From Burkholderiales bacterium (GTDB lineage: Bacteria; Pseudomonadota; Gammaproteobacteria; Burkholderiales; Casimicrobiaceae), in assembly GCA_015075645.1 (NCBI GenBank), contig JABTUF010000003.1, positions 558,001 to 622,000 of the forward strand: DNA of 64,000 bases. Direction: 5' to 3'. Below the pieces are notes generated by a model. The model was not told the DNA's origin. It saw only the letters and a list, made by a program, of their open reading frames with translations, and searched no databases. Of this stretch, positions 53,443-61,710 are shown in pieces. Every line of letters begins with the position of its first letter. Within the stretch, counting starts at the first letter, position 1. Both the position numbers and the translations under genes were made by a program.

Positions 53443-54495
53443 TCAGACGATTCGGTGGAACCAGAGCACCGACAGCGCGGCGGCGGCGATGGTGAGGAGC
53501 GCCGCCGCCGCGGCGAAGATCGCGGTGACCTCGATGGTCTTCCTCTCGAACACGAAGCGCGTGTTGAGCGCGTCGTAGATCTTGCGCAGGTCGTCGGCGC
53601 TGCCCGCGTAGAAGTACTCCCCGCGCGTCAGGTTGGCGATGTTCTTCAGCGTGTCCTCGTCGAGACGTACGCGCATCGACCAGCCCTCGGCGGCGAGGAC
53701 CTCGCCCTTGGGCGTGCCGACGCCGACCGTGTAGACGCGCACGCCGCGCTCGGACGCCATCTTCGCGGACTCGATCGGATCGGGACCGGTGGTCGTCTGC
53801 CCGTCGGTCAGAAGCACGATCACGGCCGAGCCGTGCGAACCGGGTTCGACCGGGGCGGGCGGCTCCTTCGGCGGTTTGGTCGGGTCGCCGCTCCCGAGCG
53901 CGCGCGCTCCGCCATCCTGCTTCGGACGCGGGTTCTGGCTGCGGAGATCGAACACGACGTCGGGCACGAGGGTCTTGAGGGAGACCAGGATCGCGCTGCC
54001 GACGGCCGTGCCGCGCTGCACCTGGAAACGGTCGATCGCTCCGAGCAGGTCGTCGCGGGCGCTCGTCGGCGGCTGCACGAGCGACGCGGTGCCCGCGAAG
54101 GTGACGATGCCGACGCGCACCGTCGACGGCAGGTCCTCGACGAACGCGCGCGCCGCCGCCTGCGCCGCGGCGATGCGCGTCGGCTGCACGTCGGTCGCGC
54201 GCATGCTGCCGGAGACGTCGATCGCCAGGATGATCGTTTCCTGCTTCGACGGCAGCAGGATCGTCGCTTCCGGCCGCGCGGTCGCCACGATCATCGTCGC
54301 GAGCGCGGCGAGGATCAGCAGCGGCGGGACGTGGCGGCGCCAGCCCGCGCCGCGCGCGAGCGCGTCGCGCACCAGCGACAGGTTCGCGTAGCGCAGCGCG
54401 AGGTGCTTGCGCCGGCGCTGCAGCAGCAGGTACGCGCCGACGCACAGCGGCAGCGCGGCGAGCCCCCAGAGGAGTTCAGGCCACTGGAACGACAC
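53443..54495 (-). CDS. BatA-like VWA-domain membrane protein
   Basis: A 350-residue protein with membrane helices at both ends (WGLAALPLCVGAYLLL, LLILAALATMIVATARP; C-terminal AIFAAAAALLTIAAAALSVLWF) and a von Willebrand A domain between. The MIDAS motif is DVSGS in LAIDVSGSMRATD, with a later TDGQTTTG. A Pro/Lys-rich insert (about 195-225) splits the domain. It is the last gene of a HtrA-like/MoxR/DUF58/VWA series and would be a MoxR ATPase target in the envelope. Confidence 0.88.
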   Translation of the reverse strand: MSFQWPELLWGLAALPLCVGAYLLLQRRRKHLALRYANLSLVRDALARGAGWRRHVPPLLILAALATMIVATARPEATILLPSKQETIILAIDVSGSMRATDVQPTRIAAAQAAARAFVEDLPSTVRVGIVTFAGTASLVQPPTSARDDLLGAIDRFQVQRGTAVGSAILVSLKTLVPDVVFDLRSQNPRPKQDGGARALGSGDPTKPPKEPPAPVEPGSHGSAVIVLLTDGQTTTGPDPIESAKMASERGVRVYTVGVGTPKGEVLAAEGWSMRVRLDEDTLKNIANLTRGEYFYAGSADDLRKIYDALNTRFVFERKTIEVTAIFAAAAALLTIAAAALSVLWFHRIV

Positions 54496-55429
54496 GCCGG
54501 GCCTCGAGATGCTTCGGGAGTCCGCCGCCGACCGCGAGTTGCGTGCGCCGCTTGCGGAGATCGGCGAAACGGAGCACCGCGCCGGTCAAGTCCTCGTCGG
54601 TCGCGAGTTCGAGCGCGTCGACCCCGGCGGTCGCGAAGGCGTCGCGCACGATCGCCTCGCGGCGCTCGGCGGCGGCGGCGAAACGCTTGCGGAACCCGCG
54701 GTCGTGCGTGTCGACGAACATCTGCTCGCCGGTCTCGCTGTCCTCGATGACGACCATGCCGAGATCGGGCAGCGCGCGTTCGAGCGGGTCGTAGAGGCGC
54801 ACCGCGACGACCTCGTGGCGGCGCGCGAGATGGGCGAGCGGACGGTCCCAACCCGGCGCGCTCACGAAGTCCGAGACGATGAACATCAGCGAGCGCCGGG
54901 GCACGATCCCGATCGCGGCCTGCAGCAGATCGGACAGCTTCGTTCCGGACGACTTCGCGACCGGCGGGCGCCTGCCGAGGCTCGCCATCAGGTGCAGCAC
55001 CTGGCGCCTTCCGCCGCGCGCGGGGATCACCGCGTCGACGCGGTCGCCGTAGAGGATGGCGCCGATCCGGTTGCCGTGCCGGGTGAGCAGGCGCGCGAGC
55101 ACCGCGACGAACTCGGTCGACACGTTGCGCTTGCGGACCTCGGAGGAGCCGAAGTCGATCGACGCCGAGAGGTCGAGCAGGAACCACGCGGTCACTTCGC
55201 GGTCCTCGACGTACTCGCGCACGTAGGGCGTCTGCAGCCGCGCGGTCACGTTCCAGTCGATGCGACGGACGTCGTCGTGGTACTGGTACTCGCGCAGGTC
55301 GGCGAGGTCGAGGCCGAAGCCGCGGAAGAGCGTCCGGTAGTCGCCCTGCAGGAGGCCGTCGAGACGGCGGATCACCGTCCACTCGAGCCGGGAGAGCAGC
55401 CGCTCAGGATCGTTCGGCGAGCGCGACAT
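54476..55429 (-). CDS. DUF58 domain-containing protein
   Basis: A 317-residue cytoplasmic partner of MoxR ATPases. The DUF58 core is seen in FRGFGLDLADLREYQYHDDVRRIDWNVTARLQTPYVREY, then the VWA-like stretch AWFLLDLSASIDFGS. Start and stop overlap moxR and the VWA gene by about 20 bases, so the three are a tightly coupled unit. In known examples the set helps assemble metal-loaded or multi-subunit envelope enzymes; the client here is unknown. Confidence 0.88.
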   Translation of the reverse strand: MSRSPNDPERLLSRLEWTVIRRLDGLLQGDYRTLFRGFGLDLADLREYQYHDDVRRIDWNVTARLQTPYVREYVEDREVTAWFLLDLSASIDFGSSEVRKRNVSTEFVAVLARLLTRHGNRIGAILYGDRVDAVIPARGGRRQVLHLMASLGRRPPVAKSSGTKLSDLLQAAIGIVPRRSLMFIVSDFVSAPGWDRPLAHLARRHEVVAVRLYDPLERALPDLGMVVIEDSETGEQMFVDTHDRGFRKRFAAAAERREAIVRDAFATAGVDALELATDEDLTGAVLRFADLRKRRTQLAVGGGLPKHLEARRVVPVA

Positions 55430-56420
55430 GGGTGTCGAGCGGCTTGTCCGGCGCGGCGATGCCGCGCAGGATCTCGAGGATCAGCCGGTCCGCCGACACG
55501 CCGTCGGCGAGCGCCTCGTAGGACAGCGACAGGCGGTGGCGCAGCACGTCGGGCGCGATGTCGATCATGTCCTCGGGCAGCGCGTAGGACCGGCCGCGCA
55601 GGAACGCGAGCGCGCGCGCGCACTCGACCAGCGCGATGGTGGCGCGCGGGCTCGCGCCGAAGGTGATGTAGCGCGCGATGTCGCGGATGCCGTGGCGCTC
55701 CGGCTCGCGCGTCGCCGCGACGAGCTTCACCGCGTACTGCATCAGGGCCGGATCGACGTAGCCCGACCGGCACTCGCGGTGGAGCGCGGCGAGCTGGTCG
55801 GTCGAAGCCACCGGCATCACGTCCTGCGACGTCCCGGTGACGCGCTCGACGATGACGAACTCCTCGGTCTCGCTCGGATAGCCGACCAGCACCTTCATCA
55901 TGAACCGGTCGACCTGCGCTTCGGGCAGCGGATAGGTGCCCTCGGTCTCGATCGGATTCTGCGTCGCCATCACGAGAAACGGGTCGGGCACCTTGTGCGT
56001 CTCGCCGGCGATCGTCACCTGGCGCTCCTGCATCACCTCGAGCAGCGCGCTCTGCACCTTGGCGGGCGCCCGGTTGATCTCGTCGGCGAGCAGCAGGTTC
56101 GTGAACACCGGGCCGAGCGCGGTCGAGAACTCGCCGGTCTTCTGGTTGTAGATGCGCGTGCCGACGAGGTCGGCGGGCACGAGGTCGGGCGTGAACTGGA
56201 TGCGCCGGAACGTGCCGCGGATCGTGCGCGCGAGCGTCTTCACCGTGAGGGTCTTCGCGAGCCCGGGCACGCCCTCGACCAGCAGGTGGCCCTGCGCGAG
56301 GATCGCGACCAGCACGCGCTCGAGGAACGCGTCCTGGCCGACGACGACCTTCTTGACTTCGTAGAGGAGCCGCTCGGTCAGCGGGGCGTGGGTCGGCGGC
56401 GCGAGGTCGTGGGGGTCCAT
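55404..56420 (-). CDS. MoxR family AAA+ ATPase
   Basis: Chaperone-like ATPase of 338 residues. Walker A GVPGLAKT, Walker B LLLADEINRAPAKVQSALLEVMQER, sensor 1 FLVMATQNPIE and the lid EYGVDPALMQY-like region (SGYVDPALMQYAVKLV) are present. The start at 56420 is preferred: the longer reading would include residues encoded by a degenerate heptad repeat. It probably remodels the VWA protein together with DUF58. Confidence 0.92.
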   Translation of the reverse strand: MDPHDLAPPTHAPLTERLLYEVKKVVVGQDAFLERVLVAILAQGHLLVEGVPGLAKTLTVKTLARTIRGTFRRIQFTPDLVPADLVGTRIYNQKTGEFSTALGPVFTNLLLADEINRAPAKVQSALLEVMQERQVTIAGETHKVPDPFLVMATQNPIETEGTYPLPEAQVDRFMMKVLVGYPSETEEFVIVERVTGTSQDVMPVASTDQLAALHRECRSGYVDPALMQYAVKLVAATREPERHGIRDIARYITFGASPRATIALVECARALAFLRGRSYALPEDMIDIAPDVLRHRLSLSYEALADGVSADRLILEILRGIAAPDKPLDTHVALAERS

Positions 56421-56443
56421 GTCGGTGTCCGGTCGATGATGCG

Positions 56444-56478
56444 ATTCAACGTTCGACGTCAAACGCTCAACGTCCAAC
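56444..56478. repeat. Degenerate heptad array upstream of moxR
   Basis: Five consecutive seven-base units on the opposite strand read GTTGGAC, GTTGAGC, GTTTGAC, GTCGAAC and GTTGAAT. They fill the gap between the protease stop and the moxR start and resemble the GTTGACA heptads of the composite repeats, but no hairpin module follows. Confidence 0.6.
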
Positions 56479-56484
56479 GCTCCT

Positions 56485-57552
56485 TCAGAAGGGGGACATC
56501 CCGGCCGCGGCGGCGGCGTTCTCGATCGGCACCGCGAAACCGATGCCGACGAACACGCGCTGGTCGGTCGGATTGAGGATCGCGGTGACGATGCCGACGA
56601 CCTCGCCGTCCATCGTGACGAGAGGGCCGCCCGAGTTGCCGGGGTTGGCCGCGGCGTCGAACTGGATCAGGTTGGTGAGCGAACGCTTGCCGTCCGACGA
56701 GCGGTACTCGCGCTTGAGCCCCGAGATGATGCCCGAGGACGCGGAAGGACCGATGCCGAACGGAAATCCGACCGCCACCACTTCGTCTCCGGGCGCGAGG
56801 TCCTGCGTCGAGCGCAGCGCGGCGGGCCTGAGATCGTCGGGCAACTTCGCCGCCTTGAGCACCGCGAGGTCGTTCTCGGTCTGGATGCCGATCACGCTCG
56901 CGTCGGACTCGGTGCCGTCGTAGAAGATCACCTTGAGCTTGGAGGCTCCGAGCACGACGTGCAGGTTGGTGAGGATGGTTCCGTTGTCGACGATGACCAC
57001 GCCCGATCCGATGCCGACGCCCTTGCCGATGTCGGGATGGCCTTCGGGCAACGGTTGCCGGTCGGTGCGCTTGCCGTCCTTGCCCGGCCCCGGCGCAGCG
57101 GGTTTCGCACCCGGCTTCTTCGCGCCGTCCTTCGGCGGCTTCGCGTCCTTGTCGTCATCCGCGTAGCCGGTGCCGATGACCTTCACGACCGAGGGCTCGA
57201 TCACCTCGTAGGCTTTCGCGGCGCGCGAAGGGAGCGACTGCGTCGCCAGAGTGTGCAGCACCGCGCCGTCGATGTCCTTCTGCGTGAGCATGCGTCCCGC
57301 TGGACGCGTCGACTGCCACCAGGCGAAGGCCAGCGCGCCGATGAGGAGTACCGCGAACGGGGAAATCCAGCGCTCTTGCCGGCGCACCAGGCGGCCGAAT
57401 GCACGGCCGTTGCCTGGCGTCACGGCGGTGGATGCGACCGCGGCAGGGGCATCCGGAGCGGGGGGCGAGGCGGCAGCGCGTTGCGGGGGCACGGCTGCGG
57501 GTGCCGGGATCTCCCGGAGGACCGAACGGCTGTAGAGCGCGGTGCGGCGCAT
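56485..57552 (-). CDS. Membrane-anchored HtrA-like serine protease lacking a PDZ domain
   Basis: Trypsin-fold protease of 355 residues. It has a cytoplasmic Pro/Ala-rich tail, one membrane helix at about 62-79, then a periplasmic protease domain with the triad His198 (TNLHVV), Asp228 (ENDLAVLK) and Ser307 (GNSGGPL). A charged disordered insert (about 132-172, Lys/Asp/Pro-rich) interrupts the first barrel. The protein ends right after the protease domain, so unlike DegP/DegS no PDZ domain exists. It lies directly ahead of moxR and may be the proteolytic arm of that system. Confidence 0.87.
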   Translation of the reverse strand: MRRTALYSRSVLREIPAPAAVPPQRAAASPPAPDAPAAVASTAVTPGNGRAFGRLVRRQERWISPFAVLLIGALAFAWWQSTRPAGRMLTQKDIDGAVLHTLATQSLPSRAAKAYEVIEPSVVKVIGTGYADDDKDAKPPKDGAKKPGAKPAAPGPGKDGKRTDRQPLPEGHPDIGKGVGIGSGVVIVDNGTILTNLHVVLGASKLKVIFYDGTESDASVIGIQTENDLAVLKAAKLPDDLRPAALRSTQDLAPGDEVVAVGFPFGIGPSASSGIISGLKREYRSSDGKRSLTNLIQFDAAANPGNSGGPLVTMDGEVVGIVTAILNPTDQRVFVGIGFAVPIENAAAAAGMSPF

Positions 57553-57654
57553 GGGGGCCTCGCCTGGGCGCCCACCTGAGCCGGGCGCGCCCTCGCTAGC
57601 ATAGAGAATATCGCGGCGCGCGCAAGGCCGCCGCGTCGCCCTTGCGGGCGGGTA

Positions 57655-57948
57655 TCACCCGGCGTAGCCGTCGATCAGGAAGAACTGACCGATCGCGGCG
57701 TCCGAGCGCACCGACCTCGCGTGCACGTATTCGGGCGACGACCAGAAGGTCCGGGCGTGCTCCATCGTCGGAAACTCCAGCACGACGACGCGATCGCGCT
57801 CGTCGGGGCCTTCGAGCGTCGTGACCGGACCGCCGCGCACGAGGTAGCGGCCGCCGTGCTTCGCGATCGCCGCGGGCGCGAGCGCCGCGTAGTCCTGGTA
57901 GCGTTTCGGATCGGTGACGTGGATGCGGGCGATCAGGTAGGCAGGCAT
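57655..57948 (-). CDS. DUF1330 domain-containing protein
   Basis: A 97-residue single-domain protein of the DUF1330 (dimeric ferredoxin-like fold) family: YLIARIHVTDPKRYQDYAALAPAAIAKHGGRYLVRGG and RVVVLEFPTMEHARTFWSSPEY are its hallmark segments. Function of the family is poorly known; related folds include monooxygenases and YCII proteins. It lies alone between the protease and small membrane genes on the same strand. Confidence 0.87.
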   Translation of the reverse strand: MPAYLIARIHVTDPKRYQDYAALAPAAIAKHGGRYLVRGGPVTTLEGPDERDRVVVLEFPTMEHARTFWSSPEYVHARSVRSDAAIGQFFLIDGYAG

Positions 57949-58012
57949 CGGAAGTCCAGTGAGATCGGCGCCGCGGGTGCGCCGGGAAGGGTCGGTCCGC
58001 GGAGGAGGATCG

Positions 58013-58165
58013 CTATCCCCGCGACCACTTCTGCAGCCAGAAGCAGAATGCGGCCGCGATCACCCAACCGAACCCGGCGATCGGCATGTCCGAGACGAAG
58101 GTCCACACCACCGCGTTGACGAGGCAGAGCAGGATGGCGAACAGCGCGACGAGGATGTTGCCCAC
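58013..58165 (-). CDS. Small two-helix membrane protein (50 residues)
   Basis: A short frame not normally called: GTG at 58165 (or GTG 58177) to TAG at 58013. The peptide has two hydrophobic helices (NILVALFAILLCLVNAVVWTF and IAGFGWVIAAAFCFWLQ) with a short loop SDMPIAG between and a basic end (KWSRG). The amphipathic pattern and Trp/Phe content look like a genuine small membrane protein rather than random high-GC translation. No family was recognised. Confidence 0.45.
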   Translation of the reverse strand: MGNILVALFAILLCLVNAVVWTFVSDMPIAGFGWVIAAAFCFWLQKWSRG

Positions 58166-58317
58166 GTGCCGGTCCACAGGGTGCCGTGCGGGGCGGCGTG
58201 CATGCGCTTCGGCCGGGACCCGCGCACCGGCCCCATGATTCTGTCATAACGGCTCGCGACCGTCCCCGGGGTTCGCCGGGTGGCGCGTCCGGGGCCGGGA
58301 GGACCGGCAGACGTCGG

Positions 58318-58686
58318 TCAGGACGTCTTCGCGTTCGACAGGACGTTCAGCGCGAAGCACCCCAGCGCGGCGAGCATCGCCATCGAGAAGACGCCGACGA
58401 ACGGCCCCGCCGCCGGATTGCCGGACAGGAACACGCCCAGCGCGATCATGAGCGGCGGCAGCAGCAGGTTGTGCGCCCAGAAGTGGATGCGCGCGAGCAG
58501 TGTCGTCGACGCCGCCGGGTAGAAGTGGTAGACGACGCCCGCCAGCGCGAGTGTCGCCCAGCCGAGCAGGACGAGGTGCGCGTGTACCGGAGCGAGCGTG
58601 AACTTCTCGATCATGCCCATGTACAGCCCGAGCGACGCGCCGACGAAGAGGTAGACGACCGCGATCTTCAGGAAGCGAAGGCCCAT
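58318..58686 (-). CDS. Four-helix membrane protein resembling heme-copper oxidase subunit I fragments
   Basis: A 122-residue integral membrane protein with four predicted helices: about 5-24, 36-58, 66-88 and 93-113. The segment APVHAHLVLLGWATLALAGVVYHF resembles the HAHL-LLGW motif of cbb3-type oxidase subunit I and NnrS-like proteins, but heme ligands of a full oxidase cannot be present in so short a chain. GGAAAGCTCCC precedes the ATG. Probably a small heme- or quinone-associated protein; function open. Confidence 0.72.
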   Translation of the reverse strand: MGLRFLKIAVVYLFVGASLGLYMGMIEKFTLAPVHAHLVLLGWATLALAGVVYHFYPAASTTLLARIHFWAHNLLLPPLMIALGVFLSGNPAAGPFVGVFSMAMLAALGCFALNVLSNAKTS

Positions 58687-58934
58687 GGGAGCTTTCCTTT
58701 CGCGCAGGCGAAGCGTTTCTTCGGGCGTGCATTCTGGGCGCCGCGTAGAGCCGGAGCAAGCAGAAATTTCTTGCGGCCGCGTCAGTCGATGGCTCGGTGC
58801 GTGCCCCTGTCGCGATCGAGGAGACGCGCGCGGTCGAGCGCGGCGCGATGTCGCGCGCGGTGCGCATGTCGCGCGCGTCGGGACGGAACGGAAGCCGTGA
58901 TTGCGGCGCGATCGCCGCGCCAGTTCACCGCGTT

Positions 58935-59210
58935 TCAGGCGCTGCGGCGCGGGGGATGGCCGTGCGTCGTCGTGCGGCCGTACCAGAACAGCACGGTGCC
59001 GATCGCGAGCGCGACCGGAAGCGGCCACACCAGCACCGCGGCGAGCCAACCCCAGCCGGGATCGCGGTCGAGCAGGTGCACCGAGAGCGTCACCGCGAAC
59101 GCGGCACCGAGGGCCGCAGCGAGCGACGCGCGCTTCGCGTCGCGAAAGGCCGCCTCGGCGAGCGCGCCGATGGCGACGGGCAGGACGACGAGCACGAGGA
59201 ACGGTTCCAC
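58935..59210 (-). CDS. Small three-helix membrane protein
   Basis: A 91-residue hydrophobic protein: helices at about residues 3-20 (PFLVLVVLPVAIGALAEA), 28-46 (SLAAALGAAFAVTLSVHLL) and 52-76 (WGWLAAVLVWPLPVALAIGTVLFWY), then a His/Arg-rich tail. No family recognised. It is co-directional with the preceding membrane genes. The 248 bases between it and the four-helix gene (58687-58934) show no gene. Confidence 0.6.
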   Translation of the reverse strand: MEPFLVLVVLPVAIGALAEAAFRDAKRASLAAALGAAFAVTLSVHLLDRDPGWGWLAAVLVWPLPVALAIGTVLFWYGRTTTHGHPPRRSA

Positions 59211-59254
59211 GGGCGCTCCGTGGATCAGAGCGTACTCCGGATCGCGGGGGTACG

Positions 59255-59422
59255 GTTGTCAGTTGTCAGTTGTCAGTTGTCAGTTGTCAGTTGTCAGTTG
59301 GCAATGGCGGCGGTGTCTCCGGTGGCGGCGGATCGGATGCCGTCGCCTGGAACCTGTAGGTCGGGCTTCAGCCCGACGGGGTTCGCTGAGTCGATGCGAA
59401 AGGCGTTCGGCTGAAGCCGAAC
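59255..59422. repeat. Composite repeat E: six perfect heptads, module and REP-like hairpins
   Basis: Six exact GTTGTCA units (59255-59296) and a variant GTTGGCA are followed by GGTGTCTCCGGTGGCGGCGG (partial module, then GATCGGATGCCGTCG) and two hairpins: GTCGGGCTTCAGCCCGAC (59360-59377) and GTTCGGCTGAAGCCGAAC (59405-59422). This is the most regular heptad tract in the window. It fills most of the gap before the sigma factor gene and could end that operon's transcript. Confidence 0.88.
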
Positions 59423-59478
59423 CCACATGCAAGAGGCGTCGGAGGTCTTGTGGGTCAGGCCTGGCGGGGTTCGTCGCG

Positions 59479-60762
59479 TCATCGCTCGGCCGGAGGCGCC
59501 TTCACGACGCATCGCGCCGCCCGCGCGAGCAGGAGGTCGCGCTCGCGGGCGTTGCGCGTGAGCGCGGCCGCGCGCTCGAACGCGATGCGCGCCTCGTCGC
59601 GGCATCCGAGCTTCGCGAGCAGGTCGCCGCGCACGCTCTGCAGCAGGTGGTAGCAAAGAAGCGAAGGCTCGTCGCGCAGCGCGTCGGCGATCTCGAGGCC
59701 GGCGGCCGGACCGAAGGCCATCGCGACGGCCACCGCGCGATTCAACTCGACCACCGGGGAGGGCGCGATCTGAGCGAGCGCGTCGTAGAGCGCGGCGATG
59801 CGCGACCAGTCGGTCTCGCCGGCGACGCGCGCGCGCGCATGGCAAGCCGCGATCGCGGCCTGGATCGCATAGGGGCCGAGCGTGCCGCCGAGCTTCTCGG
59901 CGCGTTCGAGCGCCGCGAGCCCGCGTCCGATCAGGAGCCGGTCCCAGCGCGCCCGGTCCTGGTCGAGGAGCAGGACCGGTTCGCCGCCCGGACCGGTGCG
60001 CGCGTGCATGCGCGAGGCCTGGATCTCCATCAGCGCCACCAGGCCGTGCACCTCGCTCTCGCGCGGCGTGAGTTCGGCGAGGATCCGGCCGAGCCGCAGC
60101 GCCTCCTCGCAGAGTTGCGGCCGCATCCAGTGCTCGCCCGCCGTGGCGGCGTAGCCTTCGTTGAAGATCAGGTAGATCACCTCGAGCACGGACGAAAGGC
60201 GCGGCGCGAGCTCGGCGGCGGAGGGCACTTCGAACGGCACGTGCGCCTCGGAGAGCGTGCGCTTCGCGCGGACGATGCGCTGCGCGACCGTCGCTTCCGG
60301 CACGAGGAACGCGCGCGCGATCTCGTCGGTTGCGAGTCCGCCGAGGAGCCGCAGCGTGAGCGCGATCCGCGCCTCGGGCGAGAGCACCGGATGGCAGGCC
60401 ACAAACACGAGGCGCAGCAGGTCGTCGCCGATCTCGTCGTCGCGCGCGGCTTCCGCCTGCCGGTCGGCCAGTTCCTGGTCGAGCTCGAGTTCGTGCAGCA
60501 GTTCCGCGTGCTTGCGTTCGAGGAGCCTGTCGCGGCGCAGGAGGTCGAGCGCGCGGCGTTTCGCCGTCGCGGTGAGCCACGCGCCGGGGTTGTCCGGCAC
60601 GCCCGAGGCCGCCCAGTGCTCCAGCGCGGCGACGAGCGCGTCCTGCGCGAGTTCCTCGGCGAGCCCCACGTCCCGAAGCATGCGCGTGAGCACCGCGACG
60701 ATCTTCGCCGACTCGATGCGCCAGACGGCCTCGATGGCGCGATGCGTGGCGTTCTCGCTCAC
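59479..60762 (-). CDS. ECF sigma factor with C-terminal extension (ECF42/SigJ-like)
   Basis: RNA polymerase sigma factor of 427 residues. The first 180 residues hold sigma region 2 (LAEELAQDALVAALEHW, NPGAWLTATAKRRALDLLRR) and region 4 (LRLLGGLATDEIARAFLVPEATVAQRIVRAKR). A C-terminal domain of about 240 residues (LEVIYLIFNEGYAATAGEHW onward, TPRESEVHGLVALME) is the extension of the ECF42 group, which replaces an anti-sigma factor by an internal regulatory domain. DGPF-type and VOC genes lie upstream on the same strand, the usual ECF42 partners. Confidence 0.92.
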   Translation of the reverse strand: MSENATHRAIEAVWRIESAKIVAVLTRMLRDVGLAEELAQDALVAALEHWAASGVPDNPGAWLTATAKRRALDLLRRDRLLERKHAELLHELELDQELADRQAEAARDDEIGDDLLRLVFVACHPVLSPEARIALTLRLLGGLATDEIARAFLVPEATVAQRIVRAKRTLSEAHVPFEVPSAAELAPRLSSVLEVIYLIFNEGYAATAGEHWMRPQLCEEALRLGRILAELTPRESEVHGLVALMEIQASRMHARTGPGGEPVLLLDQDRARWDRLLIGRGLAALERAEKLGGTLGPYAIQAAIAACHARARVAGETDWSRIAALYDALAQIAPSPVVELNRAVAVAMAFGPAAGLEIADALRDEPSLLCYHLLQSVRGDLLAKLGCRDEARIAFERAAALTRNARERDLLLARAARCVVKAPPAER

Positions 60763-60844
60763 CGGACGCGGGCCCCGCCGCCGCGGCTCGCGGCATGCGA
60801 TCGCAGCGATCGGCCCGCGAATCTCCGCGGCGCGAATGGTGCGA

Positions 60845-61261
60845 TCACGCCTTGCGCGCCAGCACCATCCAGTCGACGCCGAAGCGGTCCTGCACCATGC
60901 CGAAGCTCGTCGCGAAAAACGTGGGCCCGAGCGGCATCCCGACTCGGCCGCCGTCGGCGAGCGCGTCGAAACGCTGCTTCGCGATCGCGTCGTCCGGCAC
61001 GCTGACCGCCAGCGCGAAGCCCGCGAACTGCGGCTTGCCCGCGCAATACCCGTCGGACGCCATGACCACCGTGTCGCCCACCTTGAACTCCGCGTGCATG
61101 ATGCGGTCCTCGCTCCCCGGCGGGAGCATCCCGGGCGGATGAGGATCCGGGCTCTCGCGATTGCGCATCAGGAACGTGACCGTGGCGCCGAGCGCGCGGC
61201 CGTAGAACGCGAGCGCCTCCTCGCAGCGTCCGTCGAACATCAGGTAGCTCTGGACCTGCAT
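60845..61261 (-). CDS. VOC/PhnB-like glyoxalase-fold protein
   Basis: A 138-residue protein of the glyoxalase/3-demethylubiquinone methyltransferase-like fold: VQSYLMFDGRCEEALAFYGRALGATVTFLMR, then SEDRIMHAEFKVGDTVVMASDG and SFGMVQDRFGVDWMVLA. PhnB-like proteins of this type often accompany DGPF proteins and ECF42 sigma factors. The start at 61261 is set by the conserved MQVQSYL; longer frames enter the next gene. Reaction unknown. Confidence 0.88.
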   Translation of the reverse strand: MQVQSYLMFDGRCEEALAFYGRALGATVTFLMRNRESPDPHPPGMLPPGSEDRIMHAEFKVGDTVVMASDGYCAGKPQFAGFALAVSVPDDAIAKQRFDALADGGRVGMPLGPTFFATSFGMVQDRFGVDWMVLARKA

Positions 61262-61272
61262 CGTCGTCTCCT

Positions 61273-61710
61273 TCAGTGGCCGGATGCGTTGCGTGCCGAC
61301 ACTTCCGCGCGCAGCCGTTCCTCCTGCGCGCGAAGCTCCGGGGTCAGCGCCGCGCCGAAGTCCTCGGCGTCGCAGACCTGGCGGATCTCGATCTCGCACG
61401 GAATGGCGAAGGGGTTCGGACAGCGCCTGACCCATTCGATCGCCTCCTCCTTCGACTTGACCTGCCAGAGCCAGAAGCCCGCGATCAGCTCCTTGGTCTC
61501 GGCGAACGGACCGTCGATGACGGTGCGCTTCGTGCCCTCGAACCGGACGCGCGCGCCCTTCGAACTCGGGTGCAGGCCTTCGCCCGCGAGCATGACGCCG
61601 GCCCTGACCAGTTCCTCGTTGAACCGGCCCATGTCGGCGAAGAGCTTTTCGTCGGGCATGACGCCCGCCTCGGAATCCTTCGTCGCCCGCACGATGACCA
61701 TGAACCTCAT
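61273..61710 (-). CDS. YCII-related DGPF-domain protein
   Basis: A 145-residue YCII-fold protein with the hallmark VIDGPFAETKELIAGFWLWQVKSKEEAIEW and the opening MRFMVIVRATKDSEAG. It is the first gene of a three-gene run with the VOC protein and the ECF42 sigma factor; in characterised genomes DGPF genes are the main targets of ECF42 factors. Biochemical function remains undefined. Confidence 0.92.
   Translation of the reverse strand: MRFMVIVRATKDSEAGVMPDEKLFADMGRFNEELVRAGVMLAGEGLHPSSKGARVRFEGTKRTVIDGPFAETKELIAGFWLWQVKSKEEAIEWVRRCPNPFAIPCEIEIRQVCDAEDFGAALTPELRAQEERLRAEVSARNASGH

Noticed and set aside
58186..61005. A 939-codon frame on the plus strand across 58.2-61.0 kb
   Set aside because: It spans several real minus-strand genes and a repeat, has no domain and is Arg-rich, so it is a compositional shadow.
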